Origin: Ruminococcus sp.
GTDB lineage: Bacteria > Bacillota > Clostridia > Oscillospirales > Ruminococcaceae
Reading direction: 5' to 3'
Assembly (NCBI GenBank): GCA_017397925.1
Contig: JAFQHO010000029.1
Location: 1 to 64,000 of the forward strand
Length of the DNA: 64,000 bases
Shown: one piece after another, positions 1 through 7,772 of the stretch
Layout: each line of letters opens with the position of its first letter
How positions within the stretch are numbered: the stretch's first letter is position 1
Made by a program: the position numbers and the translations under genes
The notes under the pieces: generated by a model
The model's input: the letters and a program-made list of their open reading frames with translations, nothing else
Told to the model about the DNA's origin: nothing
The model's database searches: none

Positions 1-115
1 ACTCTTTGCTTGAGCTTTTCCTTTTATTTCAAAGGAATCTCAAGGGTCGTTACTTTTCTTGCATTGTTCAATTTTCAAGATGCTGTTTCGCTTACCGCCT
101 TTTGAGCAGTGCAGC
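1..115 (-). promoter_or_regulatory. Leader region of an rRNA operon lying outside the window
   Basis: Read on the minus strand, this stretch contains CTTGAAAATTGAACAA, a sequence typical of leaders and spacers of Firmicute rRNA operons, directly downstream of three strong tandem promoters. No protein-coding frame fits. The inference is that 16S rRNA starts just left of the window on the minus strand; the rRNA itself is not visible here. Confidence 0.6.
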
Positions 116-121
116 TTTTCT

Positions 122-150
122 ATTATATCATAACTTCTTGCTTTTGTCAA
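122..150 (-). promoter_or_regulatory. Tandem promoter P1 (nearest to leader)
   Basis: The minus strand reads TTGACA at 150-145 and TATAAT at 127-122 with a 17-bp spacer, a perfect sigma-A consensus. It is the last of three such promoters in a row pointing left out of the window. Confidence 0.85.
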
Positions 151-225
151 GTACTTTTTTCAAGTTTTTTTAAAAAACTTTCTCAACTCTGCTTTCCGTT
201 ATGCCGCCCCTCAGACAGCTCAACT

Positions 226-254
226 ATTATATCACATCTTTTCGGGTTTGTCAA
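226..254 (-). promoter_or_regulatory. Tandem promoter P2
   Basis: The minus strand reads TTGACA at 254-249 and TATAAT at 231-226 with a 17-bp spacer. It lies about 104 bp upstream of P1 with the same orientation and the same perfect hexamers. Confidence 0.85.
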
Positions 255-334
255 CCCCTTTTTCAAAATTTCTTTCAAAAAATTTTTTGATGTGACTTTT
301 AGACTTGTTCGCTCTCTCGTCCGACAGCTTTATT

Positions 335-363
335 ATTATAACACGATTTTTCTCAATTGTCAA
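335..363 (-). promoter_or_regulatory. Tandem promoter P3 (most upstream)
   Basis: The minus strand reads TTGACA at 363-358 and TATAAT at 340-335 with a 17-bp spacer. It sits about 40 bp beyond the stop of the membrane-protein gene at 406-795, so that gene probably reads into this promoter array. Confidence 0.85.
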
Positions 364-405
364 GCAAAAGATAAGCTGTTACTTTAGTTTTTTTTTGTGC
401 AATTC

Positions 406-795
406 CTACATCATATCATCATTCGTAACGAAGAACATAAATCTCAACACGATTAAAATTGACATAGCAATCATAATCGTCGTAATAATCATATTCTTTT
501 TTAAAGCTCCCGCATATTCAAACTTATCAGGATTACTCTTACTGCATATAATTTCTATCTGTTCACCCATTGAAAAAGGCTGTGAATACCCTGTTGTATC
601 TTCCTTTTCTACTATTTTGCCATTATGCTCAAAACGAAGCTTATGAACATAATACCCTTGCTTAGGCTCACAGGCAGATATAACTTCCGCTGTCGTGTGA
701 ACTCCGCCAAAGCGCAAAATCATCAGTTTTATCAGATAAACAAGCCCTGCGAGAGCAATTATTGCTCCCGCAGCTATTACAATCATTCTTATCAT
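406..795 (-). CDS. Small two-TM membrane protein, DUF3592-like
   Basis: The product is 129 residues with a hydrophobic helix at about residues 4-27, a beta-rich extracytoplasmic or cytoplasmic segment (about 30-95), and a second helix at about 101-122. The HTTAEVI and GKIVEK features with paired end helices resemble DUF3592-type proteins; no catalytic motif is seen. The start codon overlaps the stop of the dockerin gene upstream (TAATG), with GGAG seven bases before it, so the two are probably translationally coupled. Function is unknown; the family assignment is a resemblance only. Confidence 0.7.
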   Translation of the reverse strand: MIRMIVIAAGAIIALAGLVYLIKLMILRFGGVHTTAEVISACEPKQGYYVHKLRFEHNGKIVEKEDTTGYSQPFSMGEQIEIICSKSNPDKFEYAGALKKNMIITTIMIAMSILIVLRFMFFVTNDDMM

Positions 796-1922
796 TATTT
801 TTCTCCATTCGCGTTGACCGAAACAGTTTTTTGCTCCTCAACACCGAAAAATTCCTGTCTGCTACTGTCAAAAAGCCACATCCAATAGTAATTTGGCGGT
901 GCATCGTATGACCTTTCGCCTACCTCTGTATTATAGCCAATACCACCAATGTTTACCTCTGACATAAAATGCTGTCCTGACAGTCCGTGCTGCCACTTTT
1001 CTAACATATAGACATCATAGCCCATATATGCCATCATTTCTGCAAATGCTCCGTTATACTGGATACACTGCCCCGATTTATAGACAAAGCTCGCCTCTGA
1101 AAAGCTTAATTCACTGATTTTGGAATAAGCTTCCCAGGATGATGCATAGTCAACATTGAAATGAAGCCAGTTCCAGGTGTATTTCAGACGATCGTAATTT
1201 GTCATATCATCAGTAAAATGCTCTTTAGCGAAATCATTAAGAATTTTTTTCGTGTCGTCAGTAAGATAATATGTACGGGAAAGATATGGTTTTCCGCCGT
1301 TGATGTTATCAGCTTTTATGTTATAAAGAGGAATATTATCGTGAGGAACAAGCTCCGCTGTGTTGACAATATACTCTATACTGCCCTTTTTTCCGGGATC
1401 AAGCCCCTCCGGAGCAAGGACATAATTAACCATTTCCGTAGTTGTTATGGGAGTTTCCGAACTACCCGACGTGGTCTGGGTTGTACTGCCATTAATTTCA
1501 GGCTTTCCTGCCAATGCTGTTGTTGTAGTCGACGCTGAATCAGACTTTGCTGTAGTTGTCACAGGGGGAGTATCGGGATTTTTTTCGGGGATTTTCAGAA
1601 AATCACGTATTCCCACAGGCTCCTCATTCTCCGGAATTGTGGAAGTATAGCCATAATACTCCAGAACATATGAAGCATCAGATGAGTCAACTCTGCTGTC
1701 GTTATTGATATCAGCGGCAGCAGTAAAAGCCTTATCCGTTATAGCACCCTTACCGATTGATATATTAGCATAATATTCAAGAATGTCCGAAGCATCTGAT
1801 GAATTTACCGAACCGTCGCCATTTGTGTCTCCTATTACCGTTTTATCCGCAGCATTTGATGTCATAGCACCCATAAAAGTCATACATATAGCTGTCAGTA
1901 CAAATGTTACAAGCTTCTTCAT
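795..1922 (-). CDS. Secreted dockerin protein with transglutaminase-like domain
   Basis: An N-terminal signal peptide (about residues 1-25, ending near SNA-A) is followed by a type I dockerin at about 30-92. It has two calcium-loop repeats, DTNGDGSVNSSDASDILEYY and DINNDSRVDSSDASYVLEYY. A Ser/Thr-rich linker (about 115-165) leads to a transglutaminase-like domain with a candidate nucleophile in KSGQCIQYNG and a His in GQHFMSEV. The acidic residue of the usual Cys-His-Asp triad seems to be Glu (NTEVGE). The dockerin suggests attachment to a cohesin scaffold outside the cell. An ATG two codons upstream (1928) exists but is only three bases from GGAGG; the chosen ATG has a spacing of nine. Confidence 0.85.
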   Translation of the reverse strand: MKKLVTFVLTAICMTFMGAMTSNAADKTVIGDTNGDGSVNSSDASDILEYYANISIGKGAITDKAFTAAADINNDSRVDSSDASYVLEYYGYTSTIPENEEPVGIRDFLKIPEKNPDTPPVTTTAKSDSASTTTTALAGKPEINGSTTQTTSGSSETPITTTEMVNYVLAPEGLDPGKKGSIEYIVNTAELVPHDNIPLYNIKADNINGGKPYLSRTYYLTDDTKKILNDFAKEHFTDDMTNYDRLKYTWNWLHFNVDYASSWEAYSKISELSFSEASFVYKSGQCIQYNGAFAEMMAYMGYDVYMLEKWQHGLSGQHFMSEVNIGGIGYNTEVGERSYDAPPNYYWMWLFDSSRQEFFGVEEQKTVSVNANGEK

Positions 1923-2005
1923 TTTCATCGTCCTCCGTGAGAAATTTCAGGTATATCGCCTATATTCATAATAGCACTTTTTCTGGGATTTGTCAATGAA
2001 AAAGA

Positions 2006-2044
2006 CGGCAGAAATAAATTCCACCGCCCACATAGCTAACAGCT
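2006..2044. repeat. 39-bp direct repeat, copy 1
   Basis: The block beginning CGGCAGAAATAAATTCC and ending in ATAGCTAACAGCT is identical at 2598-2636. The two copies flank the membrane-protein gene at 2045-2566. Confidence 0.9.
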
Positions 2045-2566
2045 TTAAAATATTTCCGCACTCTCCTTAAATCCCACCGCTTTTTCGGGATATGCAGAGC
2101 TGATATATTCGTAAAGCTTCATAAGTTCCACTTCTTCGGCTTTACCTGCAATAATTTTTCCTATAGTATCACTTTCGATTTTATGGCAGAGATGCCCAAG
2201 CACATTCTCATCTTTATCTTCAAATACAACATCTAACGTATACCACTTGCTATATCTTGCATAATGAGAAGAAACTGTATAATACGCAGATTTTACCTGT
2301 TCCATATCAAATTCCCACTTGTAAAACAGCCATTTACAGTATATTTTATCGCCTTCGCCGTAACTGACTTCTGTTTTAACTGAGTCTGCAATTAATAAGA
2401 AAACCACTGCAATAAAAATGGCTATAAACCAAAATGCAACACAGACAATAATAGCTTCACCATTTCCGAATATACCCATAAACAATATCAGCATACCCAA
2501 AACTGCGATAGCTGTAGGTATTACAGTTGCAAACCAAGGTTTATGCCATATGATTAGCTTTTTCAT
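2045..2566 (-). CDS. Hypothetical membrane protein bracketed by a 39-bp repeat
   Basis: The product is about 173 residues. Two hydrophobic helices near the N-terminus (about 10-30 and 34-60) are followed by a soluble, mixed alpha/beta C-terminal half with no motif I recognise. The start is set by GGGGGA eight bases upstream of ATG at 2566; an open frame continues upstream to 2623 but runs through the 39-bp intergenic repeat, so it is not taken as coding. The gene is flanked on both sides by exact copies of that repeat, as if it had been inserted or duplicated as a unit. Function unknown. Confidence 0.7.
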   Translation of the reverse strand: MKKLIIWHKPWFATVIPTAIAVLGMLILFMGIFGNGEAIIVCVAFWFIAIFIAVVFLLIADSVKTEVSYGEGDKIYCKWLFYKWEFDMEQVKSAYYTVSSHYARYSKWYTLDVVFEDKDENVLGHLCHKIESDTIGKIIAGKAEEVELMKLYEYISSAYPEKAVGFKESAEIF

Positions 2567-2597
2567 TTTAAATTCCCCCAAACCATATATCAAAGGG

Positions 2598-2636
2598 CGG
2601 CAGAAATAAATTCCACCGCCCACATAGCTAACAGCT
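2598..2636. repeat. 39-bp direct repeat, copy 2
   Basis: This is an exact copy of 2006-2044 in the same orientation. It leads directly into an AGCTAA/GGCTAA array. Confidence 0.9.
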
Positions 2637-2659
2637 AAAGGCTAAAAGCTAATGGCTTA
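2625..2659. repeat. AGCTAA-type short repeat array
   Basis: Iterated units such as AGCTAACAGCTAAAGGCTAAAAGCTAA (written here in pieces: AGCTAACAGCTAAAGG, then CTAAAAGCTAATGG). The same family recurs at 5477, 12332, 13005, 13572, 14045 and 14149-14252, always between genes. Confidence 0.75.
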
Positions 2660-2662
2660 TAA

Positions 2663-3565
2663 TTATGCCATTAACTTAACCATAACAGCCTTCTGTGCGT
2701 GAAGTCTGTTTTCAGCTTCCTCAAAGATTTCCTTAGCGTGAGCCTCGAATACCTTTTCTGTGATTTCCTCCTCACGGTGTGCAGGGAGACAGTGGAGAAC
2801 CATTGCGTCAGACTTTGCACAAGCCATAAGGTCATCATTTATCTGATAGCCTGCAAATGCCTCACGACGCTTTGCAGCCTCGTCCTCCTGTCCCATAGAT
2901 GCCCATACGTCAGTAATGAGAACATCTGCGTCCTTAGCTGCCTGAGCAGGGGAGTTTGTCATCTCGAAACAGTCATACTGTGCAGCAAAATCAAGAATTC
3001 CCTTTGGTGGCTGATAATCATCGGGACAAGCAATAGAAACTGCCATACCCATTTTAAGACAGCCTACGATGAGAGAGTTTGCCATATTGTTACCGTCGCC
3101 GATAAAGCACATTTTGAGTCCCTCAAGCTTTCCCTTGAACTCACGGATAGTCATAAGGTCAGCAAGTACCTGACAAGGGTGACAGAAATCTGTAAGACCG
3201 TTGATAATCGGAATGCTGCCGTATTCAGCAAGTGCTTCAACCTCGCTCTGCTCGAATGTACGAATCATAATACCGTTAAGGTAACGTGAAAGAACGCGTG
3301 CTGTATCCTGCACAGGCTCGCCTCTGCCAATCTGTAAATCGTTGGAGGAGAGGAACAGGGGATAGCCGCCAAGCTGATACATACCTGTTTCAAATGAAAC
3401 TCTTGTACGTGTAGAAGCCTTCTGGAAAATCATACCCAGTGTCTTACCCTTGAGGTGAGGGTGGGGGATGCCGTGATTCAGCTCATACTTAAGCTGGTCG
3501 GCAAGGTCGAGGATTTCTGTAATTTCCTCTGTTGTAAGGTCAAGCATTTTAAGCAGATGTTTCAT
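2663..3565 (-). CDS. argF: Ornithine carbamoyltransferase
   Basis: This enzyme joins carbamoyl phosphate and ornithine to give citrulline, the sixth step of arginine synthesis, in the cytosol. The 300-residue length is typical. The carbamoyl-phosphate motif STRTRVSFE is at about residue 52, HPCQ at about 129, the ornithine-site DVWASMGQE at about 217, and the catalytic HCLPAHR at about 257. The start has AGGA ten bases upstream. It is the last gene of an argD-LURP-argF group, separated from its neighbour by a 62-bp gap containing an 8-bp-stem hairpin. Assignment is firm. Confidence 0.97.
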   Translation of the reverse strand: MKHLLKMLDLTTEEITEILDLADQLKYELNHGIPHPHLKGKTLGMIFQKASTRTRVSFETGMYQLGGYPLFLSSNDLQIGRGEPVQDTARVLSRYLNGIMIRTFEQSEVEALAEYGSIPIINGLTDFCHPCQVLADLMTIREFKGKLEGLKMCFIGDGNNMANSLIVGCLKMGMAVSIACPDDYQPPKGILDFAAQYDCFEMTNSPAQAAKDADVLITDVWASMGQEDEAAKRREAFAGYQINDDLMACAKSDAMVLHCLPAHREEEITEKVFEAHAKEIFEEAENRLHAQKAVMVKLMA

Positions 3566-3595
3566 ATGTATCTATCCTTTCAAATAAATATGTAT

Positions 3596-3617
3596 GACGG
3601 CATACAGCGATGCCGTC
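3596..3617 (-). terminator. Hairpin between LURP-like gene and argF
   Basis: GACGGCAT and ATGCCGTC are perfect 8-bp arms around a 6-base loop. It is not followed by a clear T-run on the minus strand, so it may be an attenuator, a processing site or a partial terminator in front of argF. Confidence 0.45.
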
Positions 3618-3627
3618 TGTTTGTGGG

Positions 3628-4119
3628 TTATCTTAATTCTCTATTCATTTCGCCGAAGGTGATATCTATCGCAAGGGCAAAGAGGGGAATGTAATCATCA
3701 AACATTTTATCCTCTATTTCAAGGTCATACTGAAGTTCTTGAGCCGCGGTAATACTTGTTTTTATAGAACCAACCTTCACATCTCCCTTTATAATATCAA
3801 AGTTGCGGTGGTCCTTACTTGCAATATCATATTTAATAACAGTTCCCTGTATATCCTTTCCCTCTACATTGATTGTCGGGTCGAGGAAAAGAGATTTACA
3901 ATTAAGCTGCATTATTGACACATCATTATGACTGATAGTAAATATGGGCTTACGCTCCATTGTGAGCTGTGTAAAAGAATAGAGCTGGTAATTGCTTGGA
4001 TCCATCAGCACATAACGCGGTGCGCCGAAGCCTTTCTTCTTTATTGTGTATATCTGTCTCTGATGTTTTTTATCCTGAACAATATATTTATTGTTCTTGA
4101 AAGAAATCATAAGCTCCAT
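3628..4119 (-). CDS. LURP-one/tubby C2-like protein
   Basis: The product is 163 residues, beta-rich and without signal peptide or membrane helix. The pattern of short strands, with YIVQDKKHQRQIYTIKKKG near the N-terminus and FDIIKGDVKVGSI near the middle, resembles LURP-one-related proteins with a tubby C-terminal-like fold. This is a resemblance, not a proven match. Its GGAGG sits inside the end of argD, with only three bases between the two genes, so translation is probably coupled to argD. Role unknown; it shows the interleaving of arg genes with unrelated small genes seen across this cluster. Confidence 0.75.
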   Translation of the reverse strand: MELMISFKNNKYIVQDKKHQRQIYTIKKKGFGAPRYVLMDPSNYQLYSFTQLTMERKPIFTISHNDVSIMQLNCKSLFLDPTINVEGKDIQGTVIKYDIASKDHRNFDIIKGDVKVGSIKTSITAAQELQYDLEIEDKMFDDYIPLFALAIDITFGEMNRELR

Positions 4120-4122
4120 AAA

Positions 4123-5289
4123 TCAATCCTCCAAAATAGCAATAAGTATATCCATTCCTCTTTCAAGCTCATCACTGTCAATATTAAGGGGAGGGAGAAG
4201 TCTTACTTTTGTTTTAGCCGTCAATATGAGCAACCCCTTTTCAAGAGCAGTTTTTACAACATCTGCGGCATTTTTATTTTTGAGAGTTATACCTATCATA
4301 AGTCCGAGACCGCTTACTGAATCAACCTCAGGGCAAGCTTCAAGTCTTTTTCTTATGTATTCAGCCTTTGCATTTACATCATCGAGGAAGCCTACGCCTG
4401 TAACCTTGGAGAATACAACATTTCCTCCTGCACAAGCAATGGGATTTCCGCCGAAAGTGGAGCCGTGTGTGCCTGGGACAAGTACATTCATTGTCTTTTC
4501 ACTGAAAAGACACGCACCCATTGGAATACCGCCCGCAATACCCTTTGCAAGTGTGGTTATATCGGCTTTTTTGCCGTAATGCTCACCTGCAAGAAGCTTT
4601 CCTGTACGTCCTACGCCTGTCTGAACTTCATCGGCGATAACAAGGATATCACGCTGTCCGCATATCTCATAAACAGCGTCTATATACTCCTTATCAAGGG
4701 CAACAACGCCGCCCTCACCCTGAACGTATTCAAGCATAACAGCGCATACCGTGTCATCAATCTTAGCCTTGAGGTCGTCGATATTATTTGCCTCAGCGTG
4801 GACAAATCCCTCTAAAAATGGGAAGAAGTAGTTGTGGAATACATCCTGTCCCGTAGCGGAAAGGGTAGCCATTGTACGGCCGTGGAATGAATTCACAAGG
4901 GTGATTATAGTATGTCTGCCCTTGCCGTATTTGTCAAAGCTGTATTTTCTTGCAGTTTTTATAGCACATTCGTTAGCCTCAGCGCCGCTGTTGCAGAAAA
5001 ATACTCTTTCATAGCCCGTAGACTGGCATAGAAGCTCTGCAAATTCGCCCTGAACTGACGTATAGTAATAGTTTGAGCTGTGCTGGAGAGTTCTTACCTG
5101 ACGGCATACAGCCTCTGCCCAGTCATCGTCGCAGAAGCCCAGGGAATTCGTACCGATACCGCTGCCGAAATCAATGTATTCATTATTATTTTCATCTGTG
5201 CAGATTCTTCTTGAGCCTGCCGCCATAACAAGCGGATATCGTCCGTATGATTTCACAACATTTGAATCAAATTTACTTATAGTACCCAT
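4123..5289 (-). CDS. argD: Acetylornithine aminotransferase
   Basis: This PLP enzyme transfers an amino group from glutamate to N-acetylglutamate semialdehyde, making N-acetylornithine. At 388 residues it has the normal length. Visible class III aminotransferase features are the NSGAEANE phosphate-binding region at about residue 101, the DEVQTGVGRTGK motif at about 220, and the PLP lysine in TTLAKGIAGG at about 249. GGAGG lies twelve bases before the ATG. A good promoter sits upstream (5358-5387), so argD-LURP-argF can form its own transcript. Confidence 0.96.
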   Translation of the reverse strand: MGTISKFDSNVVKSYGRYPLVMAAGSRRICTDENNNEYIDFGSGIGTNSLGFCDDDWAEAVCRQVRTLQHSSNYYYTSVQGEFAELLCQSTGYERVFFCNSGAEANECAIKTARKYSFDKYGKGRHTIITLVNSFHGRTMATLSATGQDVFHNYFFPFLEGFVHAEANNIDDLKAKIDDTVCAVMLEYVQGEGGVVALDKEYIDAVYEICGQRDILVIADEVQTGVGRTGKLLAGEHYGKKADITTLAKGIAGGIPMGACLFSEKTMNVLVPGTHGSTFGGNPIACAGGNVVFSKVTGVGFLDDVNAKAEYIRKRLEACPEVDSVSGLGLMIGITLKNKNAADVVKTALEKGLLILTAKTKVRLLPPLNIDSDELERGMDILIAILED

Positions 5290-5357
5290 TTACGAAATCA
5301 TCCTCCTATAGAAATAGAAACACTTATACATTCTACTTTAATTTTAAACATACTATA

Positions 5358-5387
5358 ATTATAACTCTATTTGACCACTAAAATCAA
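5358..5387 (-). promoter_or_regulatory. Promoter of the argD group
   Basis: The minus strand reads TTGATT at 5387-5382, an 18-bp spacer, and TATAAT at 5363-5358. The predicted start point is about 60 bp upstream of argD. No ArgR-type palindrome was seen next to it. Confidence 0.6.
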
Positions 5388-5476
5388 TATTTAAGATATT
5401 GTTTTTTGTAAACTTTTAGTATATAGATTATATTTTTTTACAGTTAACCCTTTCGGGTTAGCAACGCTTCGCATTG

Positions 5477-5512
5477 CAGCTATTAGCTTTTAGCCTTTAG
5501 CTGTTAGCTTTT
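5477..5512. repeat. TTAGCTTTTAGCC repeat array
   Basis: This is the reverse orientation of the AGCTAA family, with units CTATTAGCTTTTAGCC and TTTAGCTGTTAGCTT. It lies in an intergenic region. Confidence 0.75.
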
Positions 5513-5604
5513 GTATGCTGATATAATTTGTTTCTGCCGTCAATAATTCTTAATTCTTAATTCTTAATTAACATACGGCTAATGGCTTAATATCGCTCTT
5601 AAAA

Positions 5605-6471
5605 TCACACAAACTGCGTTCCAACGCCCTCATTAGAGAATATTTCAATAAGAATTGAGTGAGGTACTCTGCCGTCAATAATAACAGCACCGCCTACACC
5701 GCGTCTTACTGCCTCAACACAGCAGTCAATCTTTGGAATCATACCACCTGATACAATGCCCTGCATTTTAAGATAAGGCACTTCACTTACATTAACCTTT
5801 GGAATAAGAGTTGTGGGGTCATCTCTGTCGCGGAGAAGTCCTGCAATATCAGTCATAAGGATAAGATTTTCAGCGCCAAGCTCTGCAGCAATACGCGCAG
5901 CAGCTGTATCAGCGTTGATATTGTATGTATTGCCCTCCTCGTCGGTAGCAACTGTAGCAATAACAGGAATATATCCATTATTAAGAGCATCTGTAATTGG
6001 CTTTGTGTTAACCTTGGTAATCTCACCTACAAAACCTAAATCCTGACCGTCATCAGTCTTTTTCTTCTCAGCTATAAGCATTTCGCCATCAATTCCACAA
6101 AGTCCCACAGCAGAGCCCTTATGATGTGCCAGAAGCTGCACAAGCTCCTTGTTTACTTTACCTGAAAGCACCATTTTTACAACGTCAATAGCCGCTTCAT
6201 CAGTATAACGCAGACCGTTTATAAACTTGCTTTCGATATTGAGCTTATTGAGCATATCGTTAATCTCAGGACCGCCGCCGTGTACAAGAACGACTTTGAT
6301 GCCCACAAGAGTGAGAAGCACGATATCTGTCATAACAGCATCTTTAAGCTCTTTATTTGTCATAGCGTTTCCGCCGTATTTGATAACAACGATTTTATCC
6401 GAATATTTCTGAATATACGGCAAAGCGTCAATGAGAATCTGTGATTTCTCTGTATTTGTAATTTTATCCAT
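5605..6471 (-). CDS. argB: Acetylglutamate kinase
   Basis: It phosphorylates N-acetylglutamate, the usual feedback-controlled step of arginine synthesis. At 288 residues it is of normal length. The amino acid kinase fold is shown by KYGGNAM at about residue 32, VHGGGPEI at about 65, the NINADTAAARIA substrate region at about 186 and SGGMIPK near 245. An N-terminal helix of about 25 residues precedes the kinase core, as in arginine-sensitive hexameric enzymes, so feedback inhibition by arginine is plausible. GGGAG lies nine bases before the ATG. The next genes upstream are two PH-like membrane proteins. Confidence 0.97.
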   Translation of the reverse strand: MDKITNTEKSQILIDALPYIQKYSDKIVVIKYGGNAMTNKELKDAVMTDIVLLTLVGIKVVLVHGGGPEINDMLNKLNIESKFINGLRYTDEAAIDVVKMVLSGKVNKELVQLLAHHKGSAVGLCGIDGEMLIAEKKKTDDGQDLGFVGEITKVNTKPITDALNNGYIPVIATVATDEEGNTYNINADTAAARIAAELGAENLILMTDIAGLLRDRDDPTTLIPKVNVSEVPYLKMQGIVSGGMIPKIDCCVEAVRRGVGGAVIIDGRVPHSILIEIFSNEGVGTQFV

Positions 6472-6513
6472 TTTTATTAACTCCCTTTAAAAATTATCAG
6501 AATGTTCAGCTAT

Positions 6514-7131
6514 TCAAACTCCAAAAAAACAATTATTAAAATCTTTTCTTTCGTCTGTTTTTCTGCCCGCGTCCAACAAAAGCTGATTTATACAACGATA
6601 AGCTTCTTCAACATTATTAATGCCTCTGACAGTAAATATCTCTTTATTATGATATCTGCTCTTTTTACCAATTTTCCTTTCTTTTTTATAAGCCTCTACC
6701 CAGCCAACTGAACGGGAACTTTCATAATATCGTATCAGATAATATGACTTCATTTTCTGCGACTGAACGATATTTCCGTTTTCATCAAGGGTATAAACTC
6801 TGTAATTGGTAACAGCATAATATCTTGTTTTTCTGTAAATAAAACATATGTAAAACAATAGCCCGGCCACAGATAATAATAACAGCCCTACACTCAATCC
6901 ACCCAGAGCATTATTGAACGCTCCTGAAATAATGTCCTTGATTGTTGTTCCTGTAAACAACACTCCCAAAAGTGTTAAAATTCCAATCCAGATAAGAAAT
7001 GATTTGATTTCACTGTATTCTTTTGGTTTAGCGTCTTTTTCCGTAACACCGCACCACATTATCTTTTCATCTTTAAGAAACTGAGGTTCCAGATACATTC
7101 TAAAAAAAGCTTCAATTTCATAATTTTCCAT
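6514..7131 (-). CDS. PH-like domain membrane protein A
   Basis: This 205-residue protein begins with an acidic segment ending in EKIMWCGV. It has two hydrophobic helices at about residues 45-63 and 76-98. It then has a bacterial PH-like segment starting YYAVTNYRVYTLDENG, a pattern found in bPH domains. It is related in layout to the next protein upstream (7149-7742), which also has a WCG motif before two helices and a VTNKRLYIL segment; the two are probably old paralogues. They stand 17 bases apart between argB and argJ. Function unknown; a membrane-associated sensing or scaffold role is only a guess. Confidence 0.75.
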   Translation of the reverse strand: MENYEIEAFFRMYLEPQFLKDEKIMWCGVTEKDAKPKEYSEIKSFLIWIGILTLLGVLFTGTTIKDIISGAFNNALGGLSVGLLLLSVAGLLFYICFIYRKTRYYAVTNYRVYTLDENGNIVQSQKMKSYYLIRYYESSRSVGWVEAYKKERKIGKKSRYHNKEIFTVRGINNVEEAYRCINQLLLDAGRKTDERKDFNNCFFGV

Positions 7132-7148
7132 AATAATCCCTTATATTA

Positions 7149-7742
7149 TCAATAACGATTACCCTGTGCTTTTTTCTTTTCCAATATAATCGCATTGTCT
7201 ACAGCCTCTGTGATAATATCGCAAACCTTTGTAGGGTACTCGATTCCCATGAGGTTGACATAGACCATATTGGAATACTTTCCTACAGAAGAATTTCTCA
7301 TACTGACTGTACCTGTATTGTTTCTTCCGGGGGTTGCATAAATGCTGCTTAACGCAGTAAGCTCCAGAGCAACATCAATTTTTCCTTTTTTAGTAAGTAT
7401 ATAAAGCCGCTTGTTTGTTACCACATATAAACTCTGTGCACCGAAAAGCACACGATGAAGTACTATAACAGAGAAGTTGAAAAGCAGTACAACTGCCGCA
7501 AATAACAACGCTGTTATGATTATTCCGATGCTGCTTGCACTGACAAGCAACACAACTACTGCAATAATACACAGAGAAAGACAGAACACAGGGAAAACAA
7601 GATGCTTACCGGACATTCCACGTTCTCTCATTGTAAGCTTTTCCGCAGAAGCACCACACCATTGTATACTTTCCCCATCTTCAAGTTTAGGGGCAAATTG
7701 TTCTCTTATTTTCGCACCTTCTGCATTTTCATATTTGTTCAT
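7149..7742 (-). CDS. PH-like domain membrane protein B
   Basis: The product is 197 residues: an N-terminal acidic segment with ESIQWCGAS, two hydrophobic helices (about 45-68 and 72-95), then a bPH-like region with LYVVTNKRLYILTKKG. An upstream GTG at 7751 is possible, but it overlaps the AGGGG ribosome binding site; the ATG at 7742 lies eight bases after it and is preferred. It is 30 bases downstream of argJ and shares the layout of protein A. No catalytic residues are seen. Confidence 0.75.
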   Translation of the reverse strand: MNKYENAEGAKIREQFAPKLEDGESIQWCGASAEKLTMRERGMSGKHLVFPVFCLSLCIIAVVVLLVSASSIGIIITALLFAAVVLLFNFSVIVLHRVLFGAQSLYVVTNKRLYILTKKGKIDVALELTALSSIYATPGRNNTGTVSMRNSSVGKYSNMVYVNLMGIEYPTKVCDIITEAVDNAIILEKKKAQGNRY

Positions 7743-7772
7743 TTTCAGCACCCCTTGTCAGTTTGTCATATA

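Larger units (their letters stand above)
5290..5604. other. Intergenic region between argD and argB
   Basis: These 315 bases hold the argD promoter, two small hairpins (AACCCTTTCGGGTT near 5455 and a GCAACGC...GCATTGC pair beside it), a TTAGCTTTTAGCC array at 5477-5512, and an AATTCTTA triple repeat at about 5545-5570. No gene was found. Confidence 0.7.

Noticed and set aside
2567-2623. N-terminal extension of the membrane protein at 2045-2566
   Set aside because: It runs through the exact 39-bp intergenic repeat; the GGGGGA site directs initiation at 2566.
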